Positions 8,348 through 16,959 of a stretch of 64,000 nt of DNA are shown in pieces. The notes under the pieces are model-generated. The model saw only the letters and a list, made by a program, of their open reading frames with translations, was not told where the DNA came from and did no database searches. A program made the position numbers and the translations under genes. This DNA comes from Aequoribacter fuscus (GTDB lineage Bacteria; Pseudomonadota; Gammaproteobacteria; Pseudomonadales; Halieaceae). Where the stretch lies: contig NZ_CP036423.1 of the NCBI RefSeq assembly GCF_009910365.1, forward strand, positions 992,001-1,056,000, written 5' to 3'. How positions within the stretch are numbered: position 1 is the first letter of the stretch; every line of letters begins with the position of its first letter.

Positions 8348-9106
8348 ATGACCGACACCATTCAATTTAATGTTCGAGGCAGCGTTGCGGAAATTACGCT
8401 AAATAATCCTGCAAAACACAACAGTCTCGGCAAGACAGAGCTCGATGCTCTTGCAATCTGTCTTAAGGCGGTAGCAAACGACGCTGGGTTCAGAGTGCTG
8501 GTGATCAAGGGCGCTGGAGACAAGACCTTTTGCGGCGGCGCCTCTTTAGTAGATTTGCGCAGCGGAGCGATTACCGGTGACGATTTTCAGGCGGTTACAG
8601 ATCTTATTTCCTCTTTAAAGATTCCAACCGTAGCGGCACTCAATGGCAGTGTATTCGGTGGAGGGGCAGAACTCGCCTTGAGCTGCGATTTTAGAATCGG
8701 TTGTGCGGGTATGATTTTGCGCGTGCCACCGGCGACGATGGGGTTGTGCTACCCGATTTCAGGAATTTGTACCTTCGTACGCAAATTAGGACCGACCTTG
8801 AGTAAGCGTTTGCTGCTGGCTGCCGAGAAGTTGGAAGATGGTGAGTTGTTATCGCTTGGCTTTTTAGACCACTTGGTTTTACCCGCCGAGTTCGAGCTTA
8901 CGGTGGACCGCTATGCCGATCAGTTGGCCGCGAATGCACCCTTGTCGGTGCAGGGCATGAAGCAAATCGTCGATCAAATCATGAACGGCGAGCTAGATCA
9001 TAAGTGGGCGCAGGCAATCGCTGATCAATGCTGGAACTCGGCGGATCTGCAAGAAGGCCTGGCCGCTCAAAAAGACAAGCGTACGCCGGTGTTTAACGGC
9101 GCTTAA
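8348..9106 (+). CDS. Enoyl-CoA hydratase/isomerase family protein
   Basis: Crotonase-fold protein of 252 residues. The oxyanion-hole regions are recognisable (KTFCGGASL and FGGGAELALSCD), the second including one of the two canonical catalytic Glu residues (GGGAEL). The second Glu, normally in a PEIxxG context, is replaced: the segment reads RVPPATMGLCYP. Simple hydratase activity is therefore doubtful, and isomerase, hydrolase or decarboxylase chemistry is possible. The ATG follows AAGGATC. It is divergent from the tandem TetR gene and ends with a 4-bp convergent overlap with the propeller protein gene. Confidence 0.88.
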   Translation: MTDTIQFNVRGSVAEITLNNPAKHNSLGKTELDALAICLKAVANDAGFRVLVIKGAGDKTFCGGASLVDLRSGAITGDDFQAVTDLISSLKIPTVAALNGSVFGGGAELALSCDFRIGCAGMILRVPPATMGLCYPISGICTFVRKLGPTLSKRLLLAAEKLEDGELLSLGFLDHLVLPAEFELTVDRYADQLAANAPLSVQGMKQIVDQIMNGELDHKWAQAIADQCWNSADLQEGLAAQKDKRTPVFNGA

Positions 9107-12039
9107 CTACTTTTCGGCCAGACGAGTGCGAGCTGATTGGGATTGTTGTCTTCCGTCTCAACCGAAAATTCGCCCAGAGCAAAAAGCGGTCGTAGCAAAG
9201 GGTCAGTGAACAGCGCTGATGGAGTATCTAGCGCGTGACCCAAAGCAATGACGAGCCCGGACTTATTGTCGGCTTGGTTGAAAGTCTTGATATTTACCGC
9301 GGTGCTTATGACTTGTTGTGTAAGATAGTTGTCGGGCAGCCATTCGAGAATTCCCACCAGCACCGCGTACAGTTGGACCGAGGCGTGTACGTCAAGGGCG
9401 GTGTTATCGAGGTCGACCAGGGGAATATATTTGGGCTGATGTGCCGGTTTGGTCTCGTGGTACTGTTCGAAGGCCAGGTGAACTAACTCTGAGACGTAGT
9501 AGCTGGCGTCGGCACGCTGCGAGATTAAGCGCTCATGCAAATAGCTTGTGCACTTTATCAGGTGCTCCGCCGCGAAGTTGGGCTCGCCGGCTTGCTCTGA
9601 CTCATTTGACAGCGTACTGATCTCGGCGAGCACTGACTGGAAGAGGTCGTCTCGACTGCTGAGTAGTTGTTTAAATCGCTCGATGCGATGATAGAGCGTT
9701 TCAGTATTGCCTTCGGTGGCCTCAACCATTTCTCTGGATAAGGCGACGGCTTTTATTTGCAGTTGGACAGTGTCGTAATAACGTTTAAAGAGCCACAGCG
9801 CCACTATGGCAAAACTCGCATACAAGGTATACGCCCACCAGGTCGCCCAAGGTGCTGCTTTGACAATGATATCGATACTGATGCCTTCGTTGTTCCAGAC
9901 GCCATCTGCGTTGGCTCCAATCACTTTTAGCGTGTAGTCGCCGGGCGACAAATTGGTATACGTCGCAGAAGGGGTGTGTCCGCCGTCAATCCAGTCATCG
10001 TCTAGGCCCTCTAGTTTGTATTTGTAAAGGCTTCGACTCGGGTTTATGTAATCCATTACCGCAAATTCAGCTGAAAAATGGTAAGCGTTGTGCGGCAAGG
10101 TAATATCTTGTATTTGATGAAGAGGTGCCGCGATTTTCATTTGCTCGCCTTTTACCGCGAATGAGGTGAAGTTTAGCTTTGGGGGTGGAGTTGGTGTGGG
10201 GCGGGGCAGTGGGAGTATGAGAGCTCCTTCCGTTGTTCCAAGCACTAAGTGTTGATCGTCGAACTTAGTAACTGCACCAAAATTAAAATTGAAATACCCG
10301 CCAGATGGGGAAGTTAATCTTTTCTTTGTTACATTGCTCGTTTCTAGGTCAATAATTGAAACGCCATTCTCCTGTGCTATTAACAGTGTTTCATCAATCA
10401 ATATTGCAGAGTAGCCAATTGCGTCGAGCTGGAATCGTGCCTTTTCTATGATTTGTGATGTACTTTCTTCATATATATAAGTTATCGCATAGTTGCTTAG
10501 GGTTGTAGCTATTATGGTTTCATGGTCTTCGGATAATGTAAGAAATTGGAATTTCTCGTTGGTAAATGAGGGAGGAACCGCAGTCAGCTTTTTACCATTT
10601 GGTAAAGCAAGTGAGTTAATTTTGAAGTCTTTGATGAAGAGAACTAGTTGACCGGATAGCCCAATGGGGCTCCATGCTGGCGCTGAGTCCGTAACGTCGA
10701 AAAATGAATTGTCGCTCTCATCAATGTTAACAAGCGTCAATCCTCGAGTCATCGACGATACTGCATATGTCTCAGAGCTTATGCGAGAGAAACCAGTTAA
10801 CTTAGTTGGCCATGAAATATTGCGTACCACCGCATCGCCCAAGTTGTTAATCCTTCTAGTGATTGTTTGACCACGGGTTCCGATGATTAAAAAATCATCT
10901 AGTTTGTATATATTCATTAATCTTGTTTCTGGAATGTCTTCAACTTTAGAAGCAGGGCAATGAATTGATGTTCCATCTCTTTCTGCGACCGCTAAACCAG
11001 CATAGGTTGCAAGGATGAGGCGATTGTGAGATGCGAAGACTCCGCCGACATCATTTGATGCTAGTCCGCACGATTCTGAATCAACAACACTTATTTCGTC
11101 TTTCTTCAAAAAGGAGACACCGGAGTATGTGCCTAGCCAGAAGATCCGGTTAGATTGCCTTAGAATAGAGGTCACAAAATTAGACTTAATTCTACTGTTG
11201 GATTCATTTTTTACCGTTACGTTGCCGGAGTCTTGATCTATGAGCAACAGTCCGCGATGAGATCCGAGGATTATTGTGCTATCTGACAGGCCAATACTCG
11301 TAATTTCTGTTTCTAAAGGTAACTGGTGAGAAATCTTCGTGTTGCCATTGATCTCCAAGATAACGTTATTCAAGGAGTCGACTCTTAACAGCTTTATTTC
11401 TTTGCCGCTTTTCGATAGGTGAAAGTGATTTTTTTTATCGGCTTGTGTCGTATAAAAATGTAAATCTGGAATGTCTGCTCTCTCGAACGCTAACTTAATC
11501 AGCTCCGCGCACTCGTTGAAGCTGCCCTCGCTACAGGATGAGGTGCTAGAGCGATATAAAGATATCTTGTCGTTCTCATCGGCGTGCGATGTATAGGTAT
11601 GAACTTCTCCACTTGTTGTTATTGCAAGGAATTGCGTTTCGCTAAAAACTAGTACACCGCTTACGGGCGCATAGTTTCTCGTTTCAATATGCACGAATTT
11701 GTTTAGATCTCTGTCTAAAAACCAAAAGCCGTCATCATCGGTTGCGGCGATCAAAAATTGGTCAAGTTCAAACAAGTGGTAGACCTCAGATAAGTCATAG
11801 CTATTTGTCTTACCATTTTCTGTTTGTCGAGGTTGGTAGGGCTCGTATCTATGGATTTTGTTAGTAGTGCTTATCCACGCTGCTCCCGTGCTGTCAAGAA
11901 ATACTGTTTGTATAGCTCCGTTGAGATCATTGAGGTGATTACTTGGGGAGAAAACTGACACCAACCCGTTGGCGGCGATATTCGTGGAAAAAATAAGCGT
12001 CAAAAAGCTAGCGAGGATTAAAAAACTTTTCTTTAGCAT
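9103..12039 (-). CDS. Two-component-propeller sensor with degenerate kinase half
   Basis: 978 residues, not a named family member I know. Order: signal peptide (about 1-23), a long beta-propeller region with Reg_prop-like W-[IL]-[GS]-T repeats, a Y_Y_Y-type Ig-like domain at about 640-730, one membrane segment near 735-755, then about 220 cytoplasmic residues. The cytoplasmic part begins with a helical stretch (RIERFKQLLSSRDDLFQSV) where a DHp domain would lie. I find no H-E-x-R-T-P box and no N, G1 or G2 ATP-binding boxes. It looks like a pseudokinase or adaptor. Its start lies inside the 3' end of the hybrid kinase gene (about 30-bp overlap). Codons upstream of about 10,230 are much more AT-rich than the C-terminal part. 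Confidence 0.85.
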   Translation of the reverse strand: MLKKSFLILASFLTLIFSTNIAANGLVSVFSPSNHLNDLNGAIQTVFLDSTGAAWISTTNKIHRYEPYQPRQTENGKTNSYDLSEVYHLFELDQFLIAATDDDGFWFLDRDLNKFVHIETRNYAPVSGVLVFSETQFLAITTSGEVHTYTSHADENDKISLYRSSTSSCSEGSFNECAELIKLAFERADIPDLHFYTTQADKKNHFHLSKSGKEIKLLRVDSLNNVILEINGNTKISHQLPLETEITSIGLSDSTIILGSHRGLLLIDQDSGNVTVKNESNSRIKSNFVTSILRQSNRIFWLGTYSGVSFLKKDEISVVDSESCGLASNDVGGVFASHNRLILATYAGLAVAERDGTSIHCPASKVEDIPETRLMNIYKLDDFLIIGTRGQTITRRINNLGDAVVRNISWPTKLTGFSRISSETYAVSSMTRGLTLVNIDESDNSFFDVTDSAPAWSPIGLSGQLVLFIKDFKINSLALPNGKKLTAVPPSFTNEKFQFLTLSEDHETIIATTLSNYAITYIYEESTSQIIEKARFQLDAIGYSAILIDETLLIAQENGVSIIDLETSNVTKKRLTSPSGGYFNFNFGAVTKFDDQHLVLGTTEGALILPLPRPTPTPPPKLNFTSFAVKGEQMKIAAPLHQIQDITLPHNAYHFSAEFAVMDYINPSRSLYKYKLEGLDDDWIDGGHTPSATYTNLSPGDYTLKVIGANADGVWNNEGISIDIIVKAAPWATWWAYTLYASFAIVALWLFKRYYDTVQLQIKAVALSREMVEATEGNTETLYHRIERFKQLLSSRDDLFQSVLAEISTLSNESEQAGEPNFAAEHLIKCTSYLHERLISQRADASYYVSELVHLAFEQYHETKPAHQPKYIPLVDLDNTALDVHASVQLYAVLVGILEWLPDNYLTQQVISTAVNIKTFNQADNKSGLVIALGHALDTPSALFTDPLLRPLFALGEFSVETEDNNPNQLALVWPKSS

Positions 12040-15000
12040 ACTGCATCACGGCCGATTTGAATTCGTAAAACTCATTTTCTATTAAATCTTTCAACTCGCT
12101 GTGGTCTTTGGTTGCATTACCCATTTCAATGTCTTTCCCGATACGGGCTAGCTTCAGAGATCCAATATTCAAAGATGCCGACTTAATAGCATGTCCTAAA
12201 GCTACGAGACTATCTGAGGTCTCATCTATAGGGTTCTCCATCAGAGTCGTCTTCTCAAAAATAGTCTTTTTGTAACTGTCTAGTAAAACATCAAGGTTTG
12301 AAGGATTATCTTTAAATATAGATAAAATCTGATCAATAACGGCTTCATCAACTGTTCCCTCGGTGTCTGTTGCCTCAAGCTGTGGTGGAAGTTGTAGATC
12401 ATTTTTGCCTGAGATTTCTTCGATTAGCAGACTTATCTTCTCATGAGTGAAGGGCTTTTCTATTACTAGATTCATTCCAGAATTAATGCAGGCTTCCTGC
12501 TCTTCTCCGGTGGTGCCTGCTGTTACTGCGATAATGAATGGCTCAGTATTGATAGTCGCAGAATATTCCCTGATTCTGCGGGTCGCCTCAAGCCCATCCA
12601 TTCGAGGCATTTGGCAATCCATGAATATTAAGTTGTGCGAAGTCCTTTTATATTTTTCGATCGCCTCTATCCCATCGGAAGCTAAATCACATTCAATACC
12701 AAAATATCTTAATGTCTCGGACATGATTTTTCTGTTTATTTCAATATCGTCTACCACAAGAACTTTTAGGCTGCTTTTGCGCGCTTTAGTCTCCATTAGC
12801 CTGTCATCTTCTTGATCTTCCGATGTCGATAAAGAGCCAAATGATTTTATTAACAGCTCAGATGTGGTTGGAAAAGGTAATGAATCATGAGTATTAGGAA
12901 TATTTTTATAACTCCACAGAATTGTGTTGCTGTTGTCTATCGATGAAAGCTCAATGGTCTGGATGTCATCTAGGAAGGGAATAGGCGCCACGTTAGCATG
13001 CTTTCTGTAGACTCGATCCAGCTGCTGTGAGAAATAATGAGCCTCTCGTTTACCTAAATTTCCGCGTACTTCAGGGGGGGTAACTACCCTTTTAAGTTCA
13101 TTCTGCTCTGCAACTGAGACAGGAATAAGCAAAGTCACTTTTGTTCCCCAGCCTTTTTTCGATTGAATCTTTAATTCGCCGCCGAGAAGAGCGCTAAACT
13201 TTTGCACTATCGACAAACCTAGACCTGTCCCTGCGAAATTTTTTGAGAAGCTTTGTGTTGACGCTTGGCTGAATGCTTGGCTGAGTGTCGCGATTTCGTT
13301 CTTGTTTACTCCTACTCCGGTATCAGTCACGGAGATCATAAGCAAGCCCATTGATTTGTTATGCTCAGCGCTAGTAAGCTTCAGGCTTACGTGGACTTGT
13401 CCCTTTTGGGTGAACTTGATGGAATTACTCACTAAATTTGCGATCATTTGTCTGATTTTTTGTTGATCGCTGATTACCTCTCTATCTGATTCTAATGTCC
13501 AATCCGCAGTTAGGTCGTTGCCATTCTGGGCTGAAAACCCGTGATACAAGAAGATCGTCTCTTCCACGAGATCAACACAATTAAAGCTTTCTAGGTTTAC
13601 ATCCATTCTACCGGCCTCTAACTTCGAAAAGTCGAGGATGTCGGTCAAAGTCAAGAGTAAGCGTTGGCCTGAATATCCTATTGAATCAACGTAGTTTCGT
13701 TGTTCACTTGAAAGATTGGTTTTCTCAAGAAGCTCCTTAATCCCGAGTATTCCATGCAACGGCGTGCGGATTTCATGCGAAATCGTCGAAATAAATTGAG
13801 TTTTAGCTTGATTTGCTTTTTCTGCGACTGCAGTGGCCTCGGCGAGTTCTTTTGTTCTTTTTTCTACCTCGCATTCAAGAAGTTCTTGTTGTTGCTGAGC
13901 TAGTAGCCATTTTCTTTGACTTAAGTATCTAAAATAAAGGCTGATACCGATGATAAACACCGCATAAAAGACGTAGGCAGTCCTCGTCAGATATATTGGG
14001 GGATTAACTGTAACATTGGCTGTTATCGTATTGGATCGCCATTCACCATAAGAATTGGTAGATTGTACTTCAATTGTGTGACGCCCCGGCGTGAGAGCTG
14101 GGAGATTAAGTGAGGAAACTCCCGGTAGCTCAAACCAGCGCTCTGATAATGAGGAAATCCGGTATCGATAATTGATATTTGATGGGTTAAGAAAATCTAA
14201 AGACGAGAACTCGAGAGATAAATCCTCATATTGGTTTGGTAATGTTAGAGTAATCTGAGAGCTTTCTTTGTTGCTTGGAAAAATTTTGCGTCCGCCCGTC
14301 AAAATTCTAGTAAAGACTAAATTTGGACGAAAATTACCTTCAAAATTAGCACTAGGGTTTATTATGTTGAACCCTTTGTTTCCGCCGAATATTAGCGACC
14401 CGTCTCGAGTTTTTGAGAAAGCGGCATGATTGAACTCAGAATCTTGCAGCCCGTGGAGCGGTAAGAAGTTATATATCCTCAAAGATTCGGTATCTAACTT
14501 GGATATACCCTTGTTGTGCGAGAACCAGATGTTGTTTTCTTCGTCACTACCAATTGCATATATATCATGGCTTCGAAAGTGCAATGTGTCAGAGAAGTTG
14601 ATTACTGAGGGCTCGGGAGACGTAATTGATTCAGCGTCAATTTTTGAAAGAGCGCCACTTTGAGTGCCGATCCATAGGTCGTTATTAGCCGAGAGATATA
14701 GATACCAAGGCATGTTTGAGAGCAGGTTGTTCGGCTGTCCTACGTCATTCCCGATGCTCGTCAGTCGCCGCTTTTCTATCTCATACCTAAAGAGGCCGCG
14801 ATCTGATCCGATCCATAGATTCCCATGTTGGTCATGTTCCAGAGAGATTGAGAAAGACAATTTTGATGATGCGATTTGATCAGTAAGAGAAATATTTTCG
14901 AGATAAGTGCCGTCGTCGGAGACTGTGAAGATTCCGTCTCCCCAAGTAGAGATATAAATTCTGTCGTTAATATTTTTGATGTCGGTTATACCAAGATTTT

Positions 15001-16354
15001 CAACATTTGTTGCTGGCTCAGCTTTTGTAAACTGGAATATGTCTCCACTCTGTTTAGATACTTTGTACAGTCCATTGGAAAGTGTGCCTATCCAAAAATG
15101 TGTGGATGTCTCTTCGAAACACATTACTGCGCTATTTGATAGTTCGGTCGCATCTAGTCCAGACCAGGACACGTTGCGCAACAAGTTGTCTGTCAGTGAG
15201 TAAGAGAATACGCCACGAGAAGTACCGACCAGAACGGTTTCTTTTTCTGTTGCTAACAACGAATTTACCTGCCTGGATTCCAGAGCAGTATTAGGTCCTA
15301 TAAGTTCGAAGAGTGTTTTTGTGCCTTCAGCGACACCGTTAAAAGTCCCTATCCATATTAGGCCCGATCGGTCCTCAGTGATGTCCAAAATCTGGCTGTC
15401 AGGTATCGAGCTGTTGAACGAATCGAATGTATCTATTAAATCTAGGTTTTCATTCAATAAAATTAAACCAGGGCGCGTGCCCAGCATGAATTTTCGTTTC
15501 GATTTAGAATAGTGAATTGAAAAAGTTTCTTCTCTTGTGATGCGTTTTTGTATATTGGCAGTGTACTCCGTATCTCCGTCGATCTCCTTCAAGTCGAGTG
15601 TAAATGTTCCCAAATTATCCGTGCCGATGATTAAAGTATCGTCACTGTTGACCAGGATATCATGGACGCGAAAGTTGGTGACTAGTGCATCGTTTTCATC
15701 AAAAATGCGGACTGGTCGCATTTCGGATGGCGAGGATAGCGACGCTATCATTAGTGGGTTTCTGCCGTCAGCACCAAGCAGCATTTTGTGGTCTTGGTAT
15801 ACGCGGAATATTCTTATCGTTGAGTCACCGGGTTTGCCAAAGGAAAGAATTTCTCCTGAATTTTGATCGTAAAGTGAAAATAAGTTTGACGCTGAGGGGC
15901 CGTGCCCCAGCCATAGTCGACCTATCGGATCTACGGTCATGCCGTATATGAAGTTAGGTCCCTTCACCCCCAAGGGTCGGTCAAAACCATCGATTTCCTT
16001 TACGAAGCGATTTAGTCCGCCGCCTGCGGTGGCAACCCAGATAGTATCGTATTCATCTTGAACAATATTTGTAACAGCTTGATGGGATAGGGAGTTTTTG
16101 TTACTGGTGGAGGGTCTGTACTGAGTCACAGATACGCCATCATAGCGGTTTAAACCCTCTTGGGTAAGGAGCCAGATCATACCCTCTTTATCCTGAAAGA
16201 TCTGGCGAACGGATGATTGAGTTAACTGGTTTGAGGCTGGTGAAACTTGGAAGCTGTATTGCTCAGATTGGACCCCGATTGACAGCACGAGAGCACAGGC
16301 CAAAAAGGCGTTTGTAACTGTCTTAGTAAGAAAGCGTGTTTGCAGGTTTCGCAT
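12008..16354 (-). CDS. Hybrid sensor histidine kinase with periplasmic two-component propeller
   Basis: 1448 residues from the ATG at 16354; a TTG one codon earlier is also possible. Order: signal peptide (about 1-32), two blocks of Reg_prop beta-propeller repeats (for example DRSGLIWIGTFNG), Y_Y_Y domain at about 690-780, a membrane segment near 790-812, coiled coil, HisKA with STISHEIRTP (His about 860), HATPase, receiver domain with phospho-Asp about 1246 in LIFMDCQMPRMDG, and an Hpt domain with His about 1388 (LGHAIKSA). This is a full four-step phosphorelay protein. The only receiver-type output protein in the cluster is the REC-GGDEF-EAL gene. The gene is visibly AT-rich compared with its neighbours. 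The ligand is unknown; glycan fragments are typical for propeller kinases in Bacteroidetes, but here the neighbouring secreted repeat protein is an alternative. Confidence 0.93.
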   Translation of the reverse strand: MRNLQTRFLTKTVTNAFLACALVLSIGVQSEQYSFQVSPASNQLTQSSVRQIFQDKEGMIWLLTQEGLNRYDGVSVTQYRPSTSNKNSLSHQAVTNIVQDEYDTIWVATAGGGLNRFVKEIDGFDRPLGVKGPNFIYGMTVDPIGRLWLGHGPSASNLFSLYDQNSGEILSFGKPGDSTIRIFRVYQDHKMLLGADGRNPLMIASLSSPSEMRPVRIFDENDALVTNFRVHDILVNSDDTLIIGTDNLGTFTLDLKEIDGDTEYTANIQKRITREETFSIHYSKSKRKFMLGTRPGLILLNENLDLIDTFDSFNSSIPDSQILDITEDRSGLIWIGTFNGVAEGTKTLFELIGPNTALESRQVNSLLATEKETVLVGTSRGVFSYSLTDNLLRNVSWSGLDATELSNSAVMCFEETSTHFWIGTLSNGLYKVSKQSGDIFQFTKAEPATNVENLGITDIKNINDRIYISTWGDGIFTVSDDGTYLENISLTDQIASSKLSFSISLEHDQHGNLWIGSDRGLFRYEIEKRRLTSIGNDVGQPNNLLSNMPWYLYLSANNDLWIGTQSGALSKIDAESITSPEPSVINFSDTLHFRSHDIYAIGSDEENNIWFSHNKGISKLDTESLRIYNFLPLHGLQDSEFNHAAFSKTRDGSLIFGGNKGFNIINPSANFEGNFRPNLVFTRILTGGRKIFPSNKESSQITLTLPNQYEDLSLEFSSLDFLNPSNINYRYRISSLSERWFELPGVSSLNLPALTPGRHTIEVQSTNSYGEWRSNTITANVTVNPPIYLTRTAYVFYAVFIIGISLYFRYLSQRKWLLAQQQQELLECEVEKRTKELAEATAVAEKANQAKTQFISTISHEIRTPLHGILGIKELLEKTNLSSEQRNYVDSIGYSGQRLLLTLTDILDFSKLEAGRMDVNLESFNCVDLVEETIFLYHGFSAQNGNDLTADWTLESDREVISDQQKIRQMIANLVSNSIKFTQKGQVHVSLKLTSAEHNKSMGLLMISVTDTGVGVNKNEIATLSQAFSQASTQSFSKNFAGTGLGLSIVQKFSALLGGELKIQSKKGWGTKVTLLIPVSVAEQNELKRVVTPPEVRGNLGKREAHYFSQQLDRVYRKHANVAPIPFLDDIQTIELSSIDNSNTILWSYKNIPNTHDSLPFPTTSELLIKSFGSLSTSEDQEDDRLMETKARKSSLKVLVVDDIEINRKIMSETLRYFGIECDLASDGIEAIEKYKRTSHNLIFMDCQMPRMDGLEATRRIREYSATINTEPFIIAVTAGTTGEEQEACINSGMNLVIEKPFTHEKISLLIEEISGKNDLQLPPQLEATDTEGTVDEAVIDQILSIFKDNPSNLDVLLDSYKKTIFEKTTLMENPIDETSDSLVALGHAIKSASLNIGSLKLARIGKDIEMGNATKDHSELKDLIENEFYEFKSAVMQYAKEKFFNPR

Positions 16355-16420
16355 CAATAAAGATATATTGTTAACTTGTCTGCGAGCTTACCTTATTTCG
16401 ATGGGAAGGGTGAAACTAAT

Positions 16421-16438
16421 GTAGCGCCGAAGCGCTAC
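16421..16438 (-). other. Stable UUCG-loop hairpin after the repeat-protein gene
   Basis: On the transcribed strand this reads GTAGCGC-TTCG-GCGCTAC, a perfect 7-bp stem closed by a C(UUCG)G tetraloop, 11-28 nt after the stop of the repeat gene. No long T-run follows (only ATTAGTTT), so it looks more like an mRNA 3'-end stabiliser or partial terminator than a full terminator. It would let the small protein be made in excess of the downstream kinase. Confidence 0.6.
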
Positions 16439-16448
16439 TGGTTAAAGG

Positions 16449-16829
16449 CTAACGAATCCCCCATCGAAAGCCTTGGGTCTCGTGATGGCTGCGAATTCCC
16501 CACCGAAAACCTTGGGTGTCGTGGTGGGTGCGAATCCCCCATCGAAAGCCGTTTGTTTCATAGTTATTCGTTGATGGTTGCATCGAGTTCGCTAGCGCGA
16601 CTTTATCGTGTTCGGTTGAATTAATTGGTAGGGCACTGCTACTTGTGCCGAGTCGGCGCTGTGATTTTGTCTCACCCCATTTGAAGCCTTCATGCTTCTT
16701 GGCTGCTACTCTTTGAATGCTTGACACTTTAACCTGTACGGCTGATCCATCCGTTACATCACCCGCAACACTAAAACCAGAAACCGCTGTCATAACCACT
16801 GCTACCGCTGCTGTCGCTAATTTTTTCAT
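16449..16829 (-). CDS. Small secreted protein with C-terminal GFRWGIR repeats
   Basis: 126 residues; I do not recognise a family. A signal peptide is clear (MKK, hydrophobic core, likely cleavage after VAG near residue 23). The sequence GFKWGE occurs at 48-53. Three copies of GFRWGIR follow at 94-100, 107-113 and 120-126, separated by the 6-residue linkers THHDTQ and SHHETQ, and the protein ends exactly on the third copy. The mature protein is Ser/Thr- and His-rich and basic. It sits between a subtilase that carries a related motif and a propeller kinase, so it could be a protease substrate, a signal precursor, or a structural or metal-binding secreted protein. Function is unknown. It has its own upstream gap of 130 bp, enough for a promoter. 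Confidence 0.75.
   Translation of the reverse strand: MKKLATAAVAVVMTAVSGFSVAGDVTDGSAVQVKVSSIQRVAAKKHEGFKWGETKSQRRLGTSSSALPINSTEHDKVALANSMQPSTNNYETNGFRWGIRTHHDTQGFRWGIRSHHETQGFRWGIR
16452..16550 (-). repeat. Two-and-a-half copies of a 39-nt in-frame tandem repeat
   Basis: The 3' end of the small secreted protein gene consists of 21-nt GFRWGIR cores (16452-16472, 16491-16511, 16530-16550) separated by 18-nt linkers. Copies differ mainly at silent or conservative positions (for example GGA/GGG for Gly, ACC/AGC giving Thr/Ser, GAC/GAG giving Asp/Glu). The peptide pattern therefore seems to be under selection rather than being a fresh slippage product. Confidence 0.85.
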
Positions 16830-16959
16830 TCTCTAAGCCCTCTCGTCTTTTCGACGTTGTTTTAAGATCTGGACTCAGATTATCTCAGCGAGAAAATCGT
16901 TGAAGAGATGCAAATACCCCTACTGGGTTAGCATGCTGAATTTTTTAAGGCTTTATGTG

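Noticed and set aside
16452-16550. Short-repeat array that might suggest CRISPR
   Set aside because: Repeats are contiguous and in frame, with near-identical linkers rather than unique spacers, only three cores exist, and there are no cas genes nearby.
16376-16624. Plus-strand open frame opposite the repeat-protein gene, itself repetitive
   Set aside because: Its repeats are the mirror of the 39-nt repeat on the other strand. The minus-strand frame has a clear signal peptide and a coherent repeat peptide, so the plus-strand frame is a shadow.
16900-16930. TACCCCTA-like sequence resembling a NarL heptamer upstream of the repeat gene
   Set aside because: A single short match with no second box and no nitrate-related genes; not enough to call.
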